A stretch of 64,000 bases of DNA, taken from assembly GCA_964017235.1 (NCBI GenBank), contig OZ024936.1, forward strand, positions 35,052,040 through 35,116,039. Direction: 5' to 3'. Positions 1 to 11,800 of this stretch are shown one piece after another. Position 1 is the first letter of the stretch, and the number at the start of each line of letters is the position of its first letter. This DNA is from Sabellastarte sp. h YS-2021. Taxonomy: Eukaryota; Annelida; Polychaeta; Sabellida; Sabellidae. The notes under the pieces were generated by a model. It was not told the origin of the DNA. It did no database searches and saw nothing but the letters and a program-made list of their open reading frames with translations. The position numbers and the translations under genes were made by a program.

Positions 1-1
1 C

Positions 2-163
2 AGAAAAGAACATCCGTGGTGCTGCAATACATGTAAAGATGCGTTACTTGATTCCTGTCCATCAATCGGATGTGATAGTTGTCTGAACTGGAGCCACTGG
101 AAATGTGTCGGACTAACCAAGAAGCCAAGGAAGAAATTCTGGTTTTGTAGAGACTGTCAATAA
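2..163 (+). CDS. PHD-finger protein, C-terminal end (partial)
   Basis: The frame starting at base 2 is open to a TAA at 161-163 and encodes 53 residues. Seen: C-x2-C, then C-x2-C-x4-H-x2-C, then the W-F-C-x2-C ending, which is the C4HC3 zinc pattern of a PHD finger, lying right at the protein's C terminus. PHD fingers read histone H3 tails in chromatin proteins, but they also occur in transposon-encoded proteins, so the parent protein cannot be named. The 5' part lies outside the window. The stop is followed by an AT-rich 3'UTR with a polyadenylation signal at 521-526, which fits a last exon. No splice site is visible at the left edge. Confidence 0.55.
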   Translation, partial: RKEHPWCCNTCKDALLDSCPSIGCDSCLNWSHWKCVGLTKKPRKKFWFCRDCQ

Positions 164-296
164 TTGTCTTACATGTACTATTTGAATTCTTATGTATATT
201 TGAATTCTTATGTATATGACCTATTATTACTTACCTGTTTATGTCTTACCTGTAATTACTGTTATTAATCTTTCATCTGTATCTCTTACCTCTATG

Positions 297-415
297 TATC
301 TACTATTTACTTACCTGTATATATCTACTGTTTACTTACCTGTATGTATCTACTTTTTACTTACCTGTATGTATCTACTGTTTACTTACCTGTATGTATC
401 TACCATTTCTACATT
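297..415 (+). repeat. 25-bp minisatellite in 3'UTR
   Basis: Almost five copies of a 25-bp unit read TATCTACTGTTTACTTACCTG plus four bases. TATC recurs at 297, 322, 347, 372 and 397. The array lies between the PHD stop codon and the poly(A) signal. Confidence 0.8.
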
Positions 416-520
416 TTAGGGGACCAGTCTATTTTGAATGAGAACACAATAACAGGTGCTCATAATTTCCACATTCTTGGTACATAAATGTTTTGATGTT
501 GTAAATTACTTAACTATATC

Positions 521-526
521 AATAAA
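521..526 (+). terminator. Polyadenylation signal of the PHD gene
   Basis: AATAAA lies about 360 bases after the stop codon in AT-rich sequence and is followed by T-rich DNA. It is a plausible 3' end for the upstream exon. Confidence 0.45.
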
Positions 527-659
527 CATGTTTCATATATTTCATTCTGATATAAATGCCGTAGCAGAAGAATTAGTACTCCATATACGACACCGTAGAC
601 GAAGACAATATACTCGATCTACGATGCCGTAGTTGAAGTTTCTCCGTTTATTATTTGTA

Positions 660-894
660 GTGGTGGTGGACCAGTTCACGCCCGTGTACCTATTCACGCC
701 CACCCTCAGTTTTCTTAAAGATTTATGATTTTTCATAGAAAAGCTGTTTACCACAACATAAATGATTATCAAATTGATCATATACATTGGTCATTTATTG
801 TGTAACTGTGATTGTTTTGTTGAACTTAGGGTATGGGCGTGAATAGGTACGCGGGCGTGAATAGGTACGCGGGCGTGAATTGGTCCACCACCAC
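660..894. mobile_element. TA-flanked MITE with ~50-bp TIRs
   Basis: The left end GTGGTGGTGGACCAGTTCAC is mirrored by the right end, whose reverse complement starts GTGGTGGTGGACCAATTCAC. The element is bounded by TA on both sides (658-659 and 895-896). Each arm carries CACGCCC(G)-type repeats, one in the left arm and two in the right. It is 235 bp long and has no coding capacity. TA target sites fit the Tc1/mariner class. Confidence 0.7.
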
Positions 895-961
895 TAATAT
901 TTTGTCGACCTACATTAAGTTTGAATAAAAATAAATCCCCTCCAAATTCCCTATAACCAAT

Positions 962-1035
962 AAAACTTGAGAATTGGAAGTTCTGTTGAGAGAATTTCCA
1001 ATTCTGTCAGATTTGAAGTTCTGTCACGACATATA
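962..1035. repeat. Short palindromic repeat, copy 1
   Basis: The core runs GGAAGTTCTGTTGAGAGAAT, then AATTCTGTCAG, then GAAGTTCTGTCACGACATAT. The same block occurs inverted at about 9200-9275 inside a hAT-type MITE. It is rich in near-palindromic ATTCTGTC/GACAGAAT. Confidence 0.5.
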
Positions 1036-1379
1036 TGTATATTTATGAGCCAGACAAAAAAGACAGAAAGCCTTCAGTCCAGAGACTTTTAGAATACGAA
1101 ACTACACAGTTCGTGATCCGTTACAATCATACAATGTTTGGTTGACCTCATCCTTCAAACTAAAAAGTAACAAGAAATAGTGTATGAAAGAAAAAGTATG
1201 TGTTTCTGTGATTTTTTGACTTTCATTGAAAAGGTGAAACCGGGTGGATGATATAAACAATTTGTTTTGAAAATAAAATTGTCAAACATCTGTGAAAACA
1301 ATAAAAAAAAAATAAAAATTGTGTTAAAAACCAATATCGCGTTTTAGTATAACCCAACCAAACATGGACGTTTCTTAAC

Positions 1380-1470
1380 CTCGCAATAAAAGTGGCCAAA
1401 TGCACAAAATATGAGATAAAAGCTTATAGTTTCTTCAGGTTTCTGGTTTGTTCCCCATAGTTTAAGTTTT
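1380..1470. repeat. Fragment related to hAT-type MITE interior
   Basis: The stretch around ATGAGATAAAAGCTTATAGT and TTCTTCAGGTTTCTGGTTTG resembles the interiors of the elements at 3824-4665 and 17041-17435. Termini are not recognisable here. Confidence 0.35.
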
Positions 1471-1472
1471 TA

Positions 1473-1556
1473 CTGACAGCCCTACAGGGCTGCGGGGGTA
1501 TTGTTTTCACCCATGGTGTCCGGATGGGCAGACGACAGGAGAAAGTTTGAGATTAT
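1473..1556 (+). repeat. Header-only copy of the 146-bp-repeat element
   Basis: It matches the start of the elements at 33381 and 44616 (AAGGGCTGTCGGGG..., ATTGTTTTCACCCATG, GTCCGGATGGGC) but has none of the downstream 146-bp units. It is a truncated copy. Confidence 0.6.
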
Positions 1557-1666
1557 AATCGTTTTTCTGCTTGTTTGTAAGAAATACAGTACATTCTTTT
1601 TTTACCAAAAATAATAACAAATTATGCGTCTGATAGGTCAGTTGTGAAAAATTCCAGGTTAATTGG

Positions 1667-2024
1667 TAGTGCTGCGCCGATTAGTGGTCCATTCGATGCA
1701 TTGATCGATGACAGCATCACTTTCGATGCATCGATAAAAAAAAGCGAAATTCGGAAAGCCGAAAAAGGGTTGAGGTCTAGTATGTTTCCAGTCGAATCAA
1801 ACGAAAGAGGAAGTGATTTTCCGTAAAATAAATATGGAGCAGTTTTTGTCCCAAAATATCGCCTTAGAATTGTTGAAATGTACTAAAATATTATATGAAA
1901 GTGTGGATTAGTTATTTACTCTGTAAGTTTTGTATGGTTTTAATGTCTGCCAATGCATCGAATTATGCATCAATCCCATGTGGGCGATAATCGAATGGTT
2001 TTTGCGGACCGAGTCGCAGCACTA
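1667..2024. mobile_element. hAT-type MITE with perfect 8-bp TSD
   Basis: It begins TAGTGCTGCG and ends CGCAGCACTA. The direct repeats TTAATTGG at 1659-1666 and 2025-2032 flank it exactly. It is 358 bp, with subterminal ATTCGATGCAT-like repeats. The eight-bp duplication and TAG...CTA ends fit hAT; there is no transposase. Confidence 0.85.
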
Positions 2025-2032
2025 TTAATTGG

Positions 2033-3040
2033 TTACAGTATGTGGTAGGGAAGGGGATATGTTAGGAAAAACCAGTAGGTTAAAAGAGTCAACAAGTATG
2101 TGTATCATCTATAATATAATAATCTATTGAGGTAGACTTAACAGTTATACATTAATATTTATTTTCATCCTCCCCTTTCATCACCTAAAATCATTTACAG
2201 TGTTTGAATGTAACTTCAGCAGATTAGCAACCAATCATGCTTAAAATTAACAATATTTCCACCACTTTTGTTCAACTTCACTCTGTTTTACTGTTTTTAT
2301 AACACATATCTTCTTTCTTTCTTAATTTTACCTCAAACTGAAAGTATCTCCCACCAACTTCACCAAAGTCTGATACCCCTGCACTCTTTTTGTGTGTTTA
2401 TGTTACTGTAAAGCATTTGTGTATTGTTCTATAAAATTTCCCTCATCCTGAAAAAAATATTCCATGAATTTCCTTTTTTAAGCAGATCCTCATGATCTAT
2501 TCATTTCATATAATTATAATTTCTTAGATACTGTACAATTCTAAGTATGACAATGTAGTAAACATTTCAGTTTTCTTATTCAACAAAATTTGTCAAAAAT
2601 ATTCATGGCAGACTGCTGAAGTATTACAGTAGTGTGATCTCTCTCCACTTGATTTATGGCCAAGGTCGTTATTCCCCATTTATTATGCATGTTGTGTATG
2701 AAGCAGTGAAAGTTAAATTTAATTAAGGTTAAACTTAGTTTATTGTATTAAAAGATCTTCTAAATTCGTACAGAAATTTTAAGTTTTAGTTGTAACCAAC
2801 AGGAAGTAGATACCAGTGAGAGAAACATGGCAGATAATGTAAACAAATGTTACGAAAATAAAATGTTAAATATCCGTAGAAAAAGGGAAAATTGGGTGAT
2901 TTATAAATCTTACTTTCGATTCACAATCAATTCTTAAAATGAGAATTGATTTTCTACATCGAAACTTTTAAATAGATGTCGAATCGATTTTCTGTCGAAT
3001 TGTAGGACCACTATCGGAAACCGTAATTTGCAGGAAGTTA
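2033..3040. other. Non-coding, no gene recognised
   Basis: AT-rich sequence without a supported gene. The part at 2775-2900 (AACCAACAGGAAGTAGATA...) resembles 31350-31450 and looks like a decayed dispersed repeat. Confidence 0.4.
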
Positions 3041-3044
3041 ATAC

Positions 3045-3823
3045 TAATAATGGTTAGGAGGTGTAGGTGTGCGACATCATGGTGTGACCTTGATTTGACC
3101 TTTGATCTTGTCGTAGTGACCTAAACCTCTAAAAGCTTGTCCTGACTATATCTCAGAAACCGTAAGGTGTAGGAAGTTGATACTTGACAGGGACATTGGT
3201 TGGAGGTTGTAGGTGTGCAGCGTTATGGTGTAACCTTGATTTGACCTTGCCATAGTGACCTGGACATATAAAATCTTGTCCAGGCTATATCTCGGAAATC
3301 GTAAGGTGTACAAAGTTTATACATAGGAGGTACATTGGTTAAGAGGTGTAGGTGTGCAACATCATGGTGTGACCTTGATTTGACCTTGCTGTAGTCACCT
3401 TGACCTATAAAATCTTTTCCGGGCTATATCTTGGAAACCATAAGGTGTAGGAAGTTTATACTTGATAGAGACATTGTTTGGAGGTTGAAGGTGTGCACCG
3501 TCATGATGTAGTCCTGATTTGACCTTTCATCTTGCCATTGTGACCTTGACCTATAAAATCTTGTCGGTATGAAGTTAATACTTGGTAGAGACATTGGTTT
3601 TGGGTTGTTGGTGTGTAAGGTCATGGTGTGACCTTGATCTGACCTTTGACCTTGTATTGACCATGAGTTTAAACATCTTGTCCGGACTCTTGAATTCTTT
3701 AAGGTGTAGAAGGTTGACACTTGGTAGGGACCTTGGTTATGGGGTGTAAGTGTGCATCATGGTGTAACCTTTAGCTTTGGCCCTGCCAAAGTGTGTTCAC
3801 CTGCCATATTTGAGACATGTTTC
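3045..3823 (+). repeat. Tandem ~146-bp units of the TA-flanked element
   Basis: About five diverged copies of a unit containing ATATCTCGGAAACCGTAAGG, TAGGGACATTGGTTA and TGACCTTGA motifs. The tail CAAAGTGTGTTCACCTGCC matches 33905-33960. The tail is interrupted by the hAT-type element at 3824 and resumes at 4666. Confidence 0.75.
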
Positions 3824-4665
3824 TAGGGCAGGGTCGGTAGCATGTTTTCCATTTCGGTATCCCGCCAGTGTAAAACGGTACCGATTCCGGGATACCGAAA
3901 GAAGAAATTGCATTCTAGTACATCTCCATTTGAATAGGCCCACCAACTGGAAGTAAGATTCACGAAAAGAAAATATTACAGTTTCGAAAAAAATCACAAT
4001 AAAAGTGCTAAAATATATAAAAAATATGGGATAAAAGTTTGAAATTTCTTCAGATTTGAGGTTTGTTTCTAATACTTTACATTTTCCCTGAATATTATAC
4101 ACTGACATTCGAAATACCGGCTGTTGCCACGGGGTTGAAGTGAATTGATCTTGATACCGAGATACTGGTGTAATGGTAAATCTCCCCCCCCCCCCCCCCC
4201 CCCCCTGCCTAAGGACATTGATCTTCAACTGATAGTTTTATGCTTTATTAGTTTTTAGAATATGTATCATCTAAAACTTACAGGCCTGCAGTATGTCATT
4301 TCATATTTTACTATCTTTTAAGGTTTATGATAATAATACCTTCCATTTTGGTGGATGCATTAGTTTCACTTGTTGTATAAATTCTTTACATGAAACAAAA
4401 TCATGAAACTCATTATGCATACCTGTACTTTATCATTGTATGTTTTTATTCCATAAATAATATCTTCCATTTTGGTGGATCCATTAGTTTCACCTGTATA
4501 ACTTCTTTGAATAAAAAAAATCATGAAACTCATTATGCAGACCTGTACTTAATCATTGCCCAGAAAAGGGTGAAATAAGAACATTTTTAATTGAAATAGG
4601 CTGTTCATGTAGACTGCCAAACAACAGATCATGAAAAACTGCAACCCTGTTACAACCCTGCCCTA
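3824..4665. mobile_element. hAT-type non-autonomous element
   Basis: It begins TAGGGCAGGGT and ends ACCCTGCCCTA. The flanks are CATGTTTC (3816-3823) and TATGTTTC (4666-4673), an 8-bp duplication with one mismatch. The paralogous uninterrupted sequence GACATGTTTCTCTTA near 33940 is the empty site. Inside are a run of about 22 C (4191-4212) and a duplicated block (about 4330-4435 and 4450-4555) with CTTCCATTTTGGTGGAT. Confidence 0.8.
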
Positions 4666-4673
4666 TATGTTTC

Positions 4674-5756
4674 TCTTATGACAAAGATATATTCAGGTTT
4701 TGGGTATGTTTCTAATATTTCAACTCTTCCTTCCATTGTACGTGTTCACAGGTGAAGTGGCGGTTGTGAAATCTTGTCATGTTACAAGAGATACTGGGCC
4801 TACTGACCCATCCCTAATTAATATGCATTGACATTCAATGGTATGTTGATTTTTTGCTGTTCTTGTGTTTCAGTTTTTCGGACAAGTGGGCCATACATTT
4901 ATGGAGTTCTTGTGTAACAGTGGAGATTACTGCCAAGCACAACACACAGTTGCAGCAGATCCTTTCATCTGCATCTAATTTATATTTTCTACAGGACATT
5001 ACAGTAAAACTTTAGACACTAGTTTGCAGATTAAATAAAGTTGTCATTTCTTAGAAGTACATTTCTTAAAACTTTTCTTGAAGGAAAAAGACTTAGTGAC
5101 AATCTGACAAGTAAGGATCGTAATTGTCAATTGGCAAATGTTGCCAACCAGTTTGTGATTCAAAATTCAGTCTTTCAAGATCAACGCCTTCATCACAGGT
5201 AAAAACTTTGCGGATGGGGTAAACTGGATGAACCAAAGGGCACAAGAGGTCCATATTTCCTCAGAAATACCTGATTTGGTGGAATATTTTAGAATAGAAA
5301 TTGTCAGGTGGAGAAGGTCTCGGGCGAAGTTGTTATTTGCTGATGAACCAACCTAGAAGTGACTTGGTTGGCATAGCTGTGGATAGCAAGTTAATTTTGT
5401 GGATATCCATTGGAAGATTTTAAAGTCAATGGTTTGGTGATTGGATTTAACTGGTTTCCCTGAAGTAACAAATTTACCAAGGCTTGCAATTTCTTCAGTC
5501 ATTAAGCTCAACAGCAATTATACCAGTTTGTGTTCTGTTTGAATTGCCACAACATTGTGTGTGAAATAAACAAATTCAACACTAAATATTGCCAAGTTAT
5601 ATGTCAGCAGTTGAGATACATACTCAAAGTATCTCCCTCACTAGTTGTTGCCTTAATTCTTTTGCTTTAAGTCATTACGGGTTGTGACGTTTAAATGACA
5701 CCTCAGTCTTAAGTTGTTAGTTAGAAATAACAAAGAAAGACGCAGGAGAGAGCAAG
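4674..5756 (+). other. Upstream region of PTP4A; no gene recognised
   Basis: The first bases continue the tail of the interrupted 146-bp-repeat element. The rest presumably holds 5'UTR or promoter of the PTP4A gene, but no TATA box or certain 5' splice site could be identified. Confidence 0.4.
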
Positions 5757-5858
5757 ATGAAGGCAAGAAAGCCGGAGCCAGCTGAGATTGAGTTCAAGAA
5801 CATGCGCTTCTTGATCACAGACAGACCCACAGACTCTACAGTGGACAAGTACATAGAG
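5757..5858 (+). CDS. PTP4A: PTP4A coding exon 1
   Basis: 34 codons, starting at the ATG in AGCAAGATGAAGG (A at -3). It includes N-M-R-F-L-I-T-D, the conserved first strand, and ends T-V-D-K-Y-I-E before GTCAGT. The donor is in phase 0. Confidence 0.93.
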
Positions 5859-8800
5859 GTCAGTGGCTTTTTGTGCAGATTGATACATAGAGCCTTCAAG
5901 TAAAAGAAGTAAAAACTGTGTGGATTAGGCCAGGGGTATAGAAGCCATAAAACTCAACAGTGTGAGTAGTATAGGGGCCTCAAACACTTCTCTTGATATA
6001 TATCTGTGTCATAATGTTATCAACTCCGCCCATTAACGGTTTATTTTGATAGGACCATTATTGTTTGACAAAAGTAATACTTAATGACTGACTGTCAATC
6101 ATTGAGAGGAGCAACCCAAATTCAGAATGTTTCCAGGTTATCCACTTGGTGACATCCAAAAGTTTTATTATTATTAATTAGGAAGTTTGTTCAGTAAAGA
6201 TATAATAAATAAAATTGTCACAGTTTGCAATGGTTAATATTACAAAATATACATTCTAGAAAGAAGTGTTGACATTCAGGCCAAAATATGTGGAACCCCA
6301 AAAACAAATTTAATACTCCAGAGATTGAAGTTACTTTACACTGTTGGCAATGCACAGTTTTCATGGTCGATTAATCACCATTTTCTGACCAATAATCAAG
6401 CCATAATTGATTCTTTTATTTCATTTTTGATTATATCATTTCTGAGATGAAGTGTATGTCAATCCGGTAAGAACAACAGTGTTCCAACATTAAGAATCTA
6501 CCAAAAACACTCCCTTCCTTTACATATGGCGATAGACATGAAACCCAAAATTCATGACAAGGCTTGTCAATTTATTAAATAAAACTGTGTAAAATATTTT
6601 TTTTAAAAATGTGGATATTGAGATAAATAACAAAAGGTCACTGTAAATTTAATGAAATTGTTGGTAATAATGATGAATTGATAGGCACTAATTCCATATC
6701 AATCATCATTACTGATGTGAATTTTGACCTACCATTTGATGTCTGTAGACAATGATTCTACCCCTAATGCAAATGCCACTGTTTTCCTCCAAATACAAAG
6801 CAGGCACCTTTCAAGATACTTAGATGCCTTAACAGTGATTCCTGAGCCCCCTTTTTTGGAGGTCAATTAACCCCCTCCTTTAAAAACTGGGGGTCAATGC
6901 AAGTTTTGAGGATCAGTTAAAGTGAGTGAATTCACAGTTCTATGGACGATACCACAAAAAACAGTATCAAAATACCTTGGAGTGTGCATGTGTGACTTCA
7001 TAACCTCACAAACTCTCTACCTCTCGACCTACTGATCCTGTGCATTTGCATTGACAAGCGAAAAAACCCCAGGAAATCCACCAACATTGTTTTGAAATTG
7101 GAATAAATGAAGGATTGCTTTATAAGTTTATATGTTGATTAAGTATCTTCTGCATTTGTCTGACCCTCGGGTAAATATTATGTGCGTAAGTCGCCTGATT
7201 TCAAAGTAAATTTATGCATATTGGTGCATAAAGAGAAACACTGCTTTATCCCTGCTGCAAAGCGTAAAAATACATATTTAAATAAACCTTGGTTCCTGTT
7301 ATTGATTTGCATGTATTGGTACTTTGGTAGTGTTAGCCAAGGTCCCTGATAAATTGTGATAATTGAAGAATATTTATAAAACAGCTGTTACTTTTATGAA
7401 CAGAATGGGATGCAGCATTGGTAAATACACATATATATATGTTATCGCCTTCTGGGTAAGAGGTTCAAGCTTTAAAGTGGGTAAGAAGGTGTTGAAAGTT
7501 AAAATGTAGGAATCAGTGTTGTGGTTGAATGTGAATTTTAGAACTGGTTTCTGAAAGCGGAAATTCGGCGAAAAACCGGGTACATTTGATTTATTAAACG
7601 CAAAGAAATAAATTTTCAAACGCGTACATAAGACGTAATTTGTATTTAAATAAGAACAATGATGTCCTTTTTGAAGACTTTCGAGGACAAAATGGGTGAT
7701 ATATTGACAGAATATTATAAAATACCGTGAAATATTTGTTTTACTTGAATATTTTAGTAAGCTTAGTTAAAATAATGACTACATGTGGAGAAACCAGTTT
7801 TGGTTACAAGAAAACGAAACGTAACCGGATCAGTGTCTTTCGGTCGGCAAATAGGTTTCCGGTTTACCGTCTTCAACGCTAGTAAGAATTCGACTCTTCT
7901 AGATTTTCTATACCAGTATTCTGTCAATGAAAAAAATCATATTCTGAAAATTTCAGCATAACAAAAGTTGTGTTCTCATATTTTCCCAACAGAATAGGCT
8001 TACTAACATGCATTGGAACCAAAACAAATGTAAGTTCCACCCTCAAAATTGTTGTGAGAGATAAAAATCTAAAAAAAACACAGATAATTGGAGGTGATAA
8101 TTACATGCTTTTCTTGTTTCTAATATTTTAAGACATCCTATCATTTTTTTGTGCTAACAATTTAGACATCAAGATTTGTTGATTGTAATTTATTGTTTTC
8201 AGTATCGTGTTTTTCAGTATCATATTTCATCAACATCTATTGATATAGGGTGCTGGCACAGGAGGCCCATTCCTAAACTGTAATGGTGTGTAAAAGCAAC
8301 AATTAACTAAAATAAATTCAAATTACAGGAACTGAAGAGACACAAAGCCAAAGATGTGGTGCGAGTGTGTGATGCCACATACAGAAAAGACAAGCTTGAA
8401 GCAGAGGGTATCCAGGTGCTTGTAAGTAGACTGCTCAAACCTCGTATATTCACCACAGTTGAAAAATCTGCAAAATTACAGAGAAATCCATCGCGATATG
8501 GAAATATTTGGAGTTGAGAAGTACAAGGAAAGCCAAAAGTCAGACTCAAACAAAGCAAAACAACAAAAACCATTTTGTACAATATAATAATCAAATACTG
8601 TGAATAGCGATTTCCATGTGCTGGTACTGAGATTCCCCTTTTACAAATCTTGTTTTTAGAAACAAAATCCTCCAATTGTTAGGGGCCAGTTACATGGATC
8701 CCCCACGGATATAGGCCACAGTTCCATATATGTTAGCTGCCAAGGATGTCTTGTGGATCGTGGGGTTGGGGAAGGGAGGATGTTTGAAAAGTGAGTGATT

Positions 8801-11800
8801 TACGGATGAATCACAGATCACTCTAGGGATGATAAGGATGCCACAAAGACGTCAGGGATGCGTTTCGTTGCTTGTGGATGACCCCTGGATACACATCCGT
8901 GACCACCTGCAGTGTAGGGCCGTCACGACTAGCCGACTAATCGAAAACGGTTAGAATAATGCTATTTACTGGTTCATATTTTAAAGTCGGAATATTCGCC
9001 TAATGTACTGTAAAAGATGGCAGAAGGTCTGAACCTATGAAATCTGTCCATATTGTCACATAAAATAAGCTAAAATCCAAAAACAGCCATGTTTTCTGCA
9101 TTGTTTATGCATTCATGTAAAAGTGGAAGTACCACTTCCTGTCTGAAATAAACAAAGCAAAAGTTGCAGGAAAACGGCAAATTTATTAAACCTTACTTGT
9201 ATATGTCGTGACAGAACTTCCAATTCGACAGAATTTCAAATTCTGTCAACAGAACTTCCAATCCAATTTCGTCCCTCAGAGCAATATCCCATTCCTCATC
9301 ATTTCAGTTCAGTTATTGCTTTTCATTTGTTTTTTTAACTACATATTATTGTTGGAGTTTAACATTCAAATTTATTTTGGAAGAATTGTATACAATGACT
9401 GATACAATACATATTTTCATTTTATTTTACATATTTATTGTTTTCAATGCTTTTTACAATATGAAACTTAAGATTTTGGGTTGTTTTATAGATTCGACAG
9501 CTATTCAGTGTCGACACGAATAGTACTTACCGATTAGTCAACATGAAATATTTGGAGTCGTGACGTCCCTACCGCAGTGTGGCGGAAACACCACAGGACA
9601 CACCAGGAGAACATAGTAATGCATCAGGACGTCTTAAGGACACCCCGTATGGGTTTATGGACCTTACGGACACTCATGGATGGGGTTTACGGATCTTTAT
9701 TTTTCTCGCTGATGTCAGCTTATCGATAAGGGAATTTTATTAACATAACATTGCAGGTGTCTCCATGGGAGGTAGTGACCACTGGATATCTGGATGCCAA
9801 TGGCTATAAAAGGAGGTAAGGTCCAGCTCACTAGCCAGATACAATGCAGATGTCAATATGGACAGACATGACAGAAATCTTGCACAACGTCAACTCTTAC
9901 TGTTAGAAATGGAGAGGCAGTTACTCAACATTTCAGCTATGATAGACCGGTTGAGAAGCAGATGGGGTCTGCCAGTTATTAGAGAAGACACAGAAGATAT
10001 AGCTTCAGGCCTTGGCTAACCTGGGCAGAGCTTGAAGAAGAGGGTCAGTACAGCAAACCGATGCCAAGGCTCCACTTAGATGACCCTACGGCATATAGAA
10101 ACTTCATCCAGATGCCACCTGAGCTCTATCAAGAGCTGGAGCAGAGAATCACTGTTGAGTTCCAGAGGGACAGGACCTTGATGAGAGATCCCATGAGTCC
10201 AGGCCCTTCAACATCTCGCCACTCGTGACAGCTACACCACTCTGCAGTATGCTTTCAGGGTGGCCAGTCCGACCATCGAGAAGTTTGTGTCTGAGGTCAG
10301 TGACGCTATCACCAGGGCCTATCGAGATCAGGTGATCCGGTGCCCCACACTCCCAGAGGATTGGTTGCTGGTCGAGTCAGTCGCCCGCCAGAGGTGGAAC
10401 TTTCCACATGCCCTGGGTGCCCTGGATGGATATTCCAATCCGATGTCCACAAGGGGGAGGCAGCCTCTTCTGCAACTGCAAGGGCTTCCACTCTATTGTA
10501 CTCTTGGCCCTGGTGGATGGAAATTAGAAGTTTCTGTGGGTGGATGTGGGGGCAGCCAGGTCAACTTCAGATGTTCAGATTTTCAAGCACACTGATTTGA
10601 GGCACAAAATAGAGGACGGCAGCATCAGCTTCCCTGACAGTGAATCTCTGGGGATTGGTGGACGAAAGGTGAACTTTTTCCTTCTCGGTGATGATGCCTT
10701 CCCCCTCATGCTCTGACTAATGAGGCCCTACTCCAGCCACAGTAGGAGATGGTCTTCAACCATAGGATCAGGCGGGGAAGTATTGTGGTAGAGAATGCCT
10801 TTGGGATCCTGCGTCTCGCTTTAGGATTTTCCAGAGCCCGTTGCAGCAGGAGCCCCCGGTGGTCAGGCGGGTTGTCAAAGGGGCGGGAACGTAAGTTGGC
10901 CCTGGGCAACTGGCTTCTGATAACCGACCACAGCCTTACATTGTCCCCTGTACTATTGGTCGACCCAGGCCTGGAGAAGATTTTGTTAGTTTAGGATTTT
11001 TGAGAGCCCGCTGCAGCATTAGCCCCCGGTGGTGAACGGAGTTATCAAAAAGGGGAGGGGTGGCAACGTCAGTATAGCCCCGGGCAACTGGCTGCTGATA
11101 ACTGAGAAAGGAAGGAAGTATGGGCCTGCCCGGCCGGTAGAAACACAGAACGTCTTTTTCTGACATTTGGCGAGCTGGTCTATGCCGACTGGATTAGCAA
11201 TTGTCCATTGGATGGGGTATTAACTTATAAAAATTTAATTTACTTATTAAATTTGCAATTTGCTTGTAAGATGGCGCACAGTGTGTTCCCTGAGGAAGTG
11301 AAAATTGTCTCTGGTCCATTTCTGCCTCTCTGTGAGGCTGAGTGTCAGCTGTGGGTTCCCCTTGCTGGACTTCATGTGAGTGACTTTCCCAGGAGTGTGC
11401 GCTGGCTCTGGAACCACTTTTGGCAGGCATCTTTATCCAAATTGTTCTCCTCACAAAACTTTGCCCACACAGCCTCCCTCTTGGACCTATCCTTGTAGTC
11501 CATTAAACACTTGTTGTTATAAAATTTCATTGTCCCGCAAAAAGTCCACTAACTTCTGTTCCTGCTCTGCACTGAATAGAATCAGTTTCCTTTATAATAA
11601 AAAAAAAGAAGTCCTCAGTGGCCTAGTGGTTAGCAAGTTTGGCATCTAATCATAGGCTGTCACCTCTGTGGGTTCGAGTCCCACAAGTGGCAATTCTGAG
11701 GACCTGTCCCAATATGACCCTGGCTGTTGAACGGGACGTAAAACCCCAACTTTGACCTTTGACCTTTTGCACTGAATAGAACTGGGGCTTTCTTGCTCAT

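Noticed and set aside
8307-8675. Minus-strand ORF across PTP4A exon 2
   Set aside because: Antisense to a proven exon and without family features.
11615-11690. Functional tRNA gene
   Set aside because: A and B boxes are present, but the arms do not fold as a full tRNA and the sequence continues into a SINE body with target duplication.
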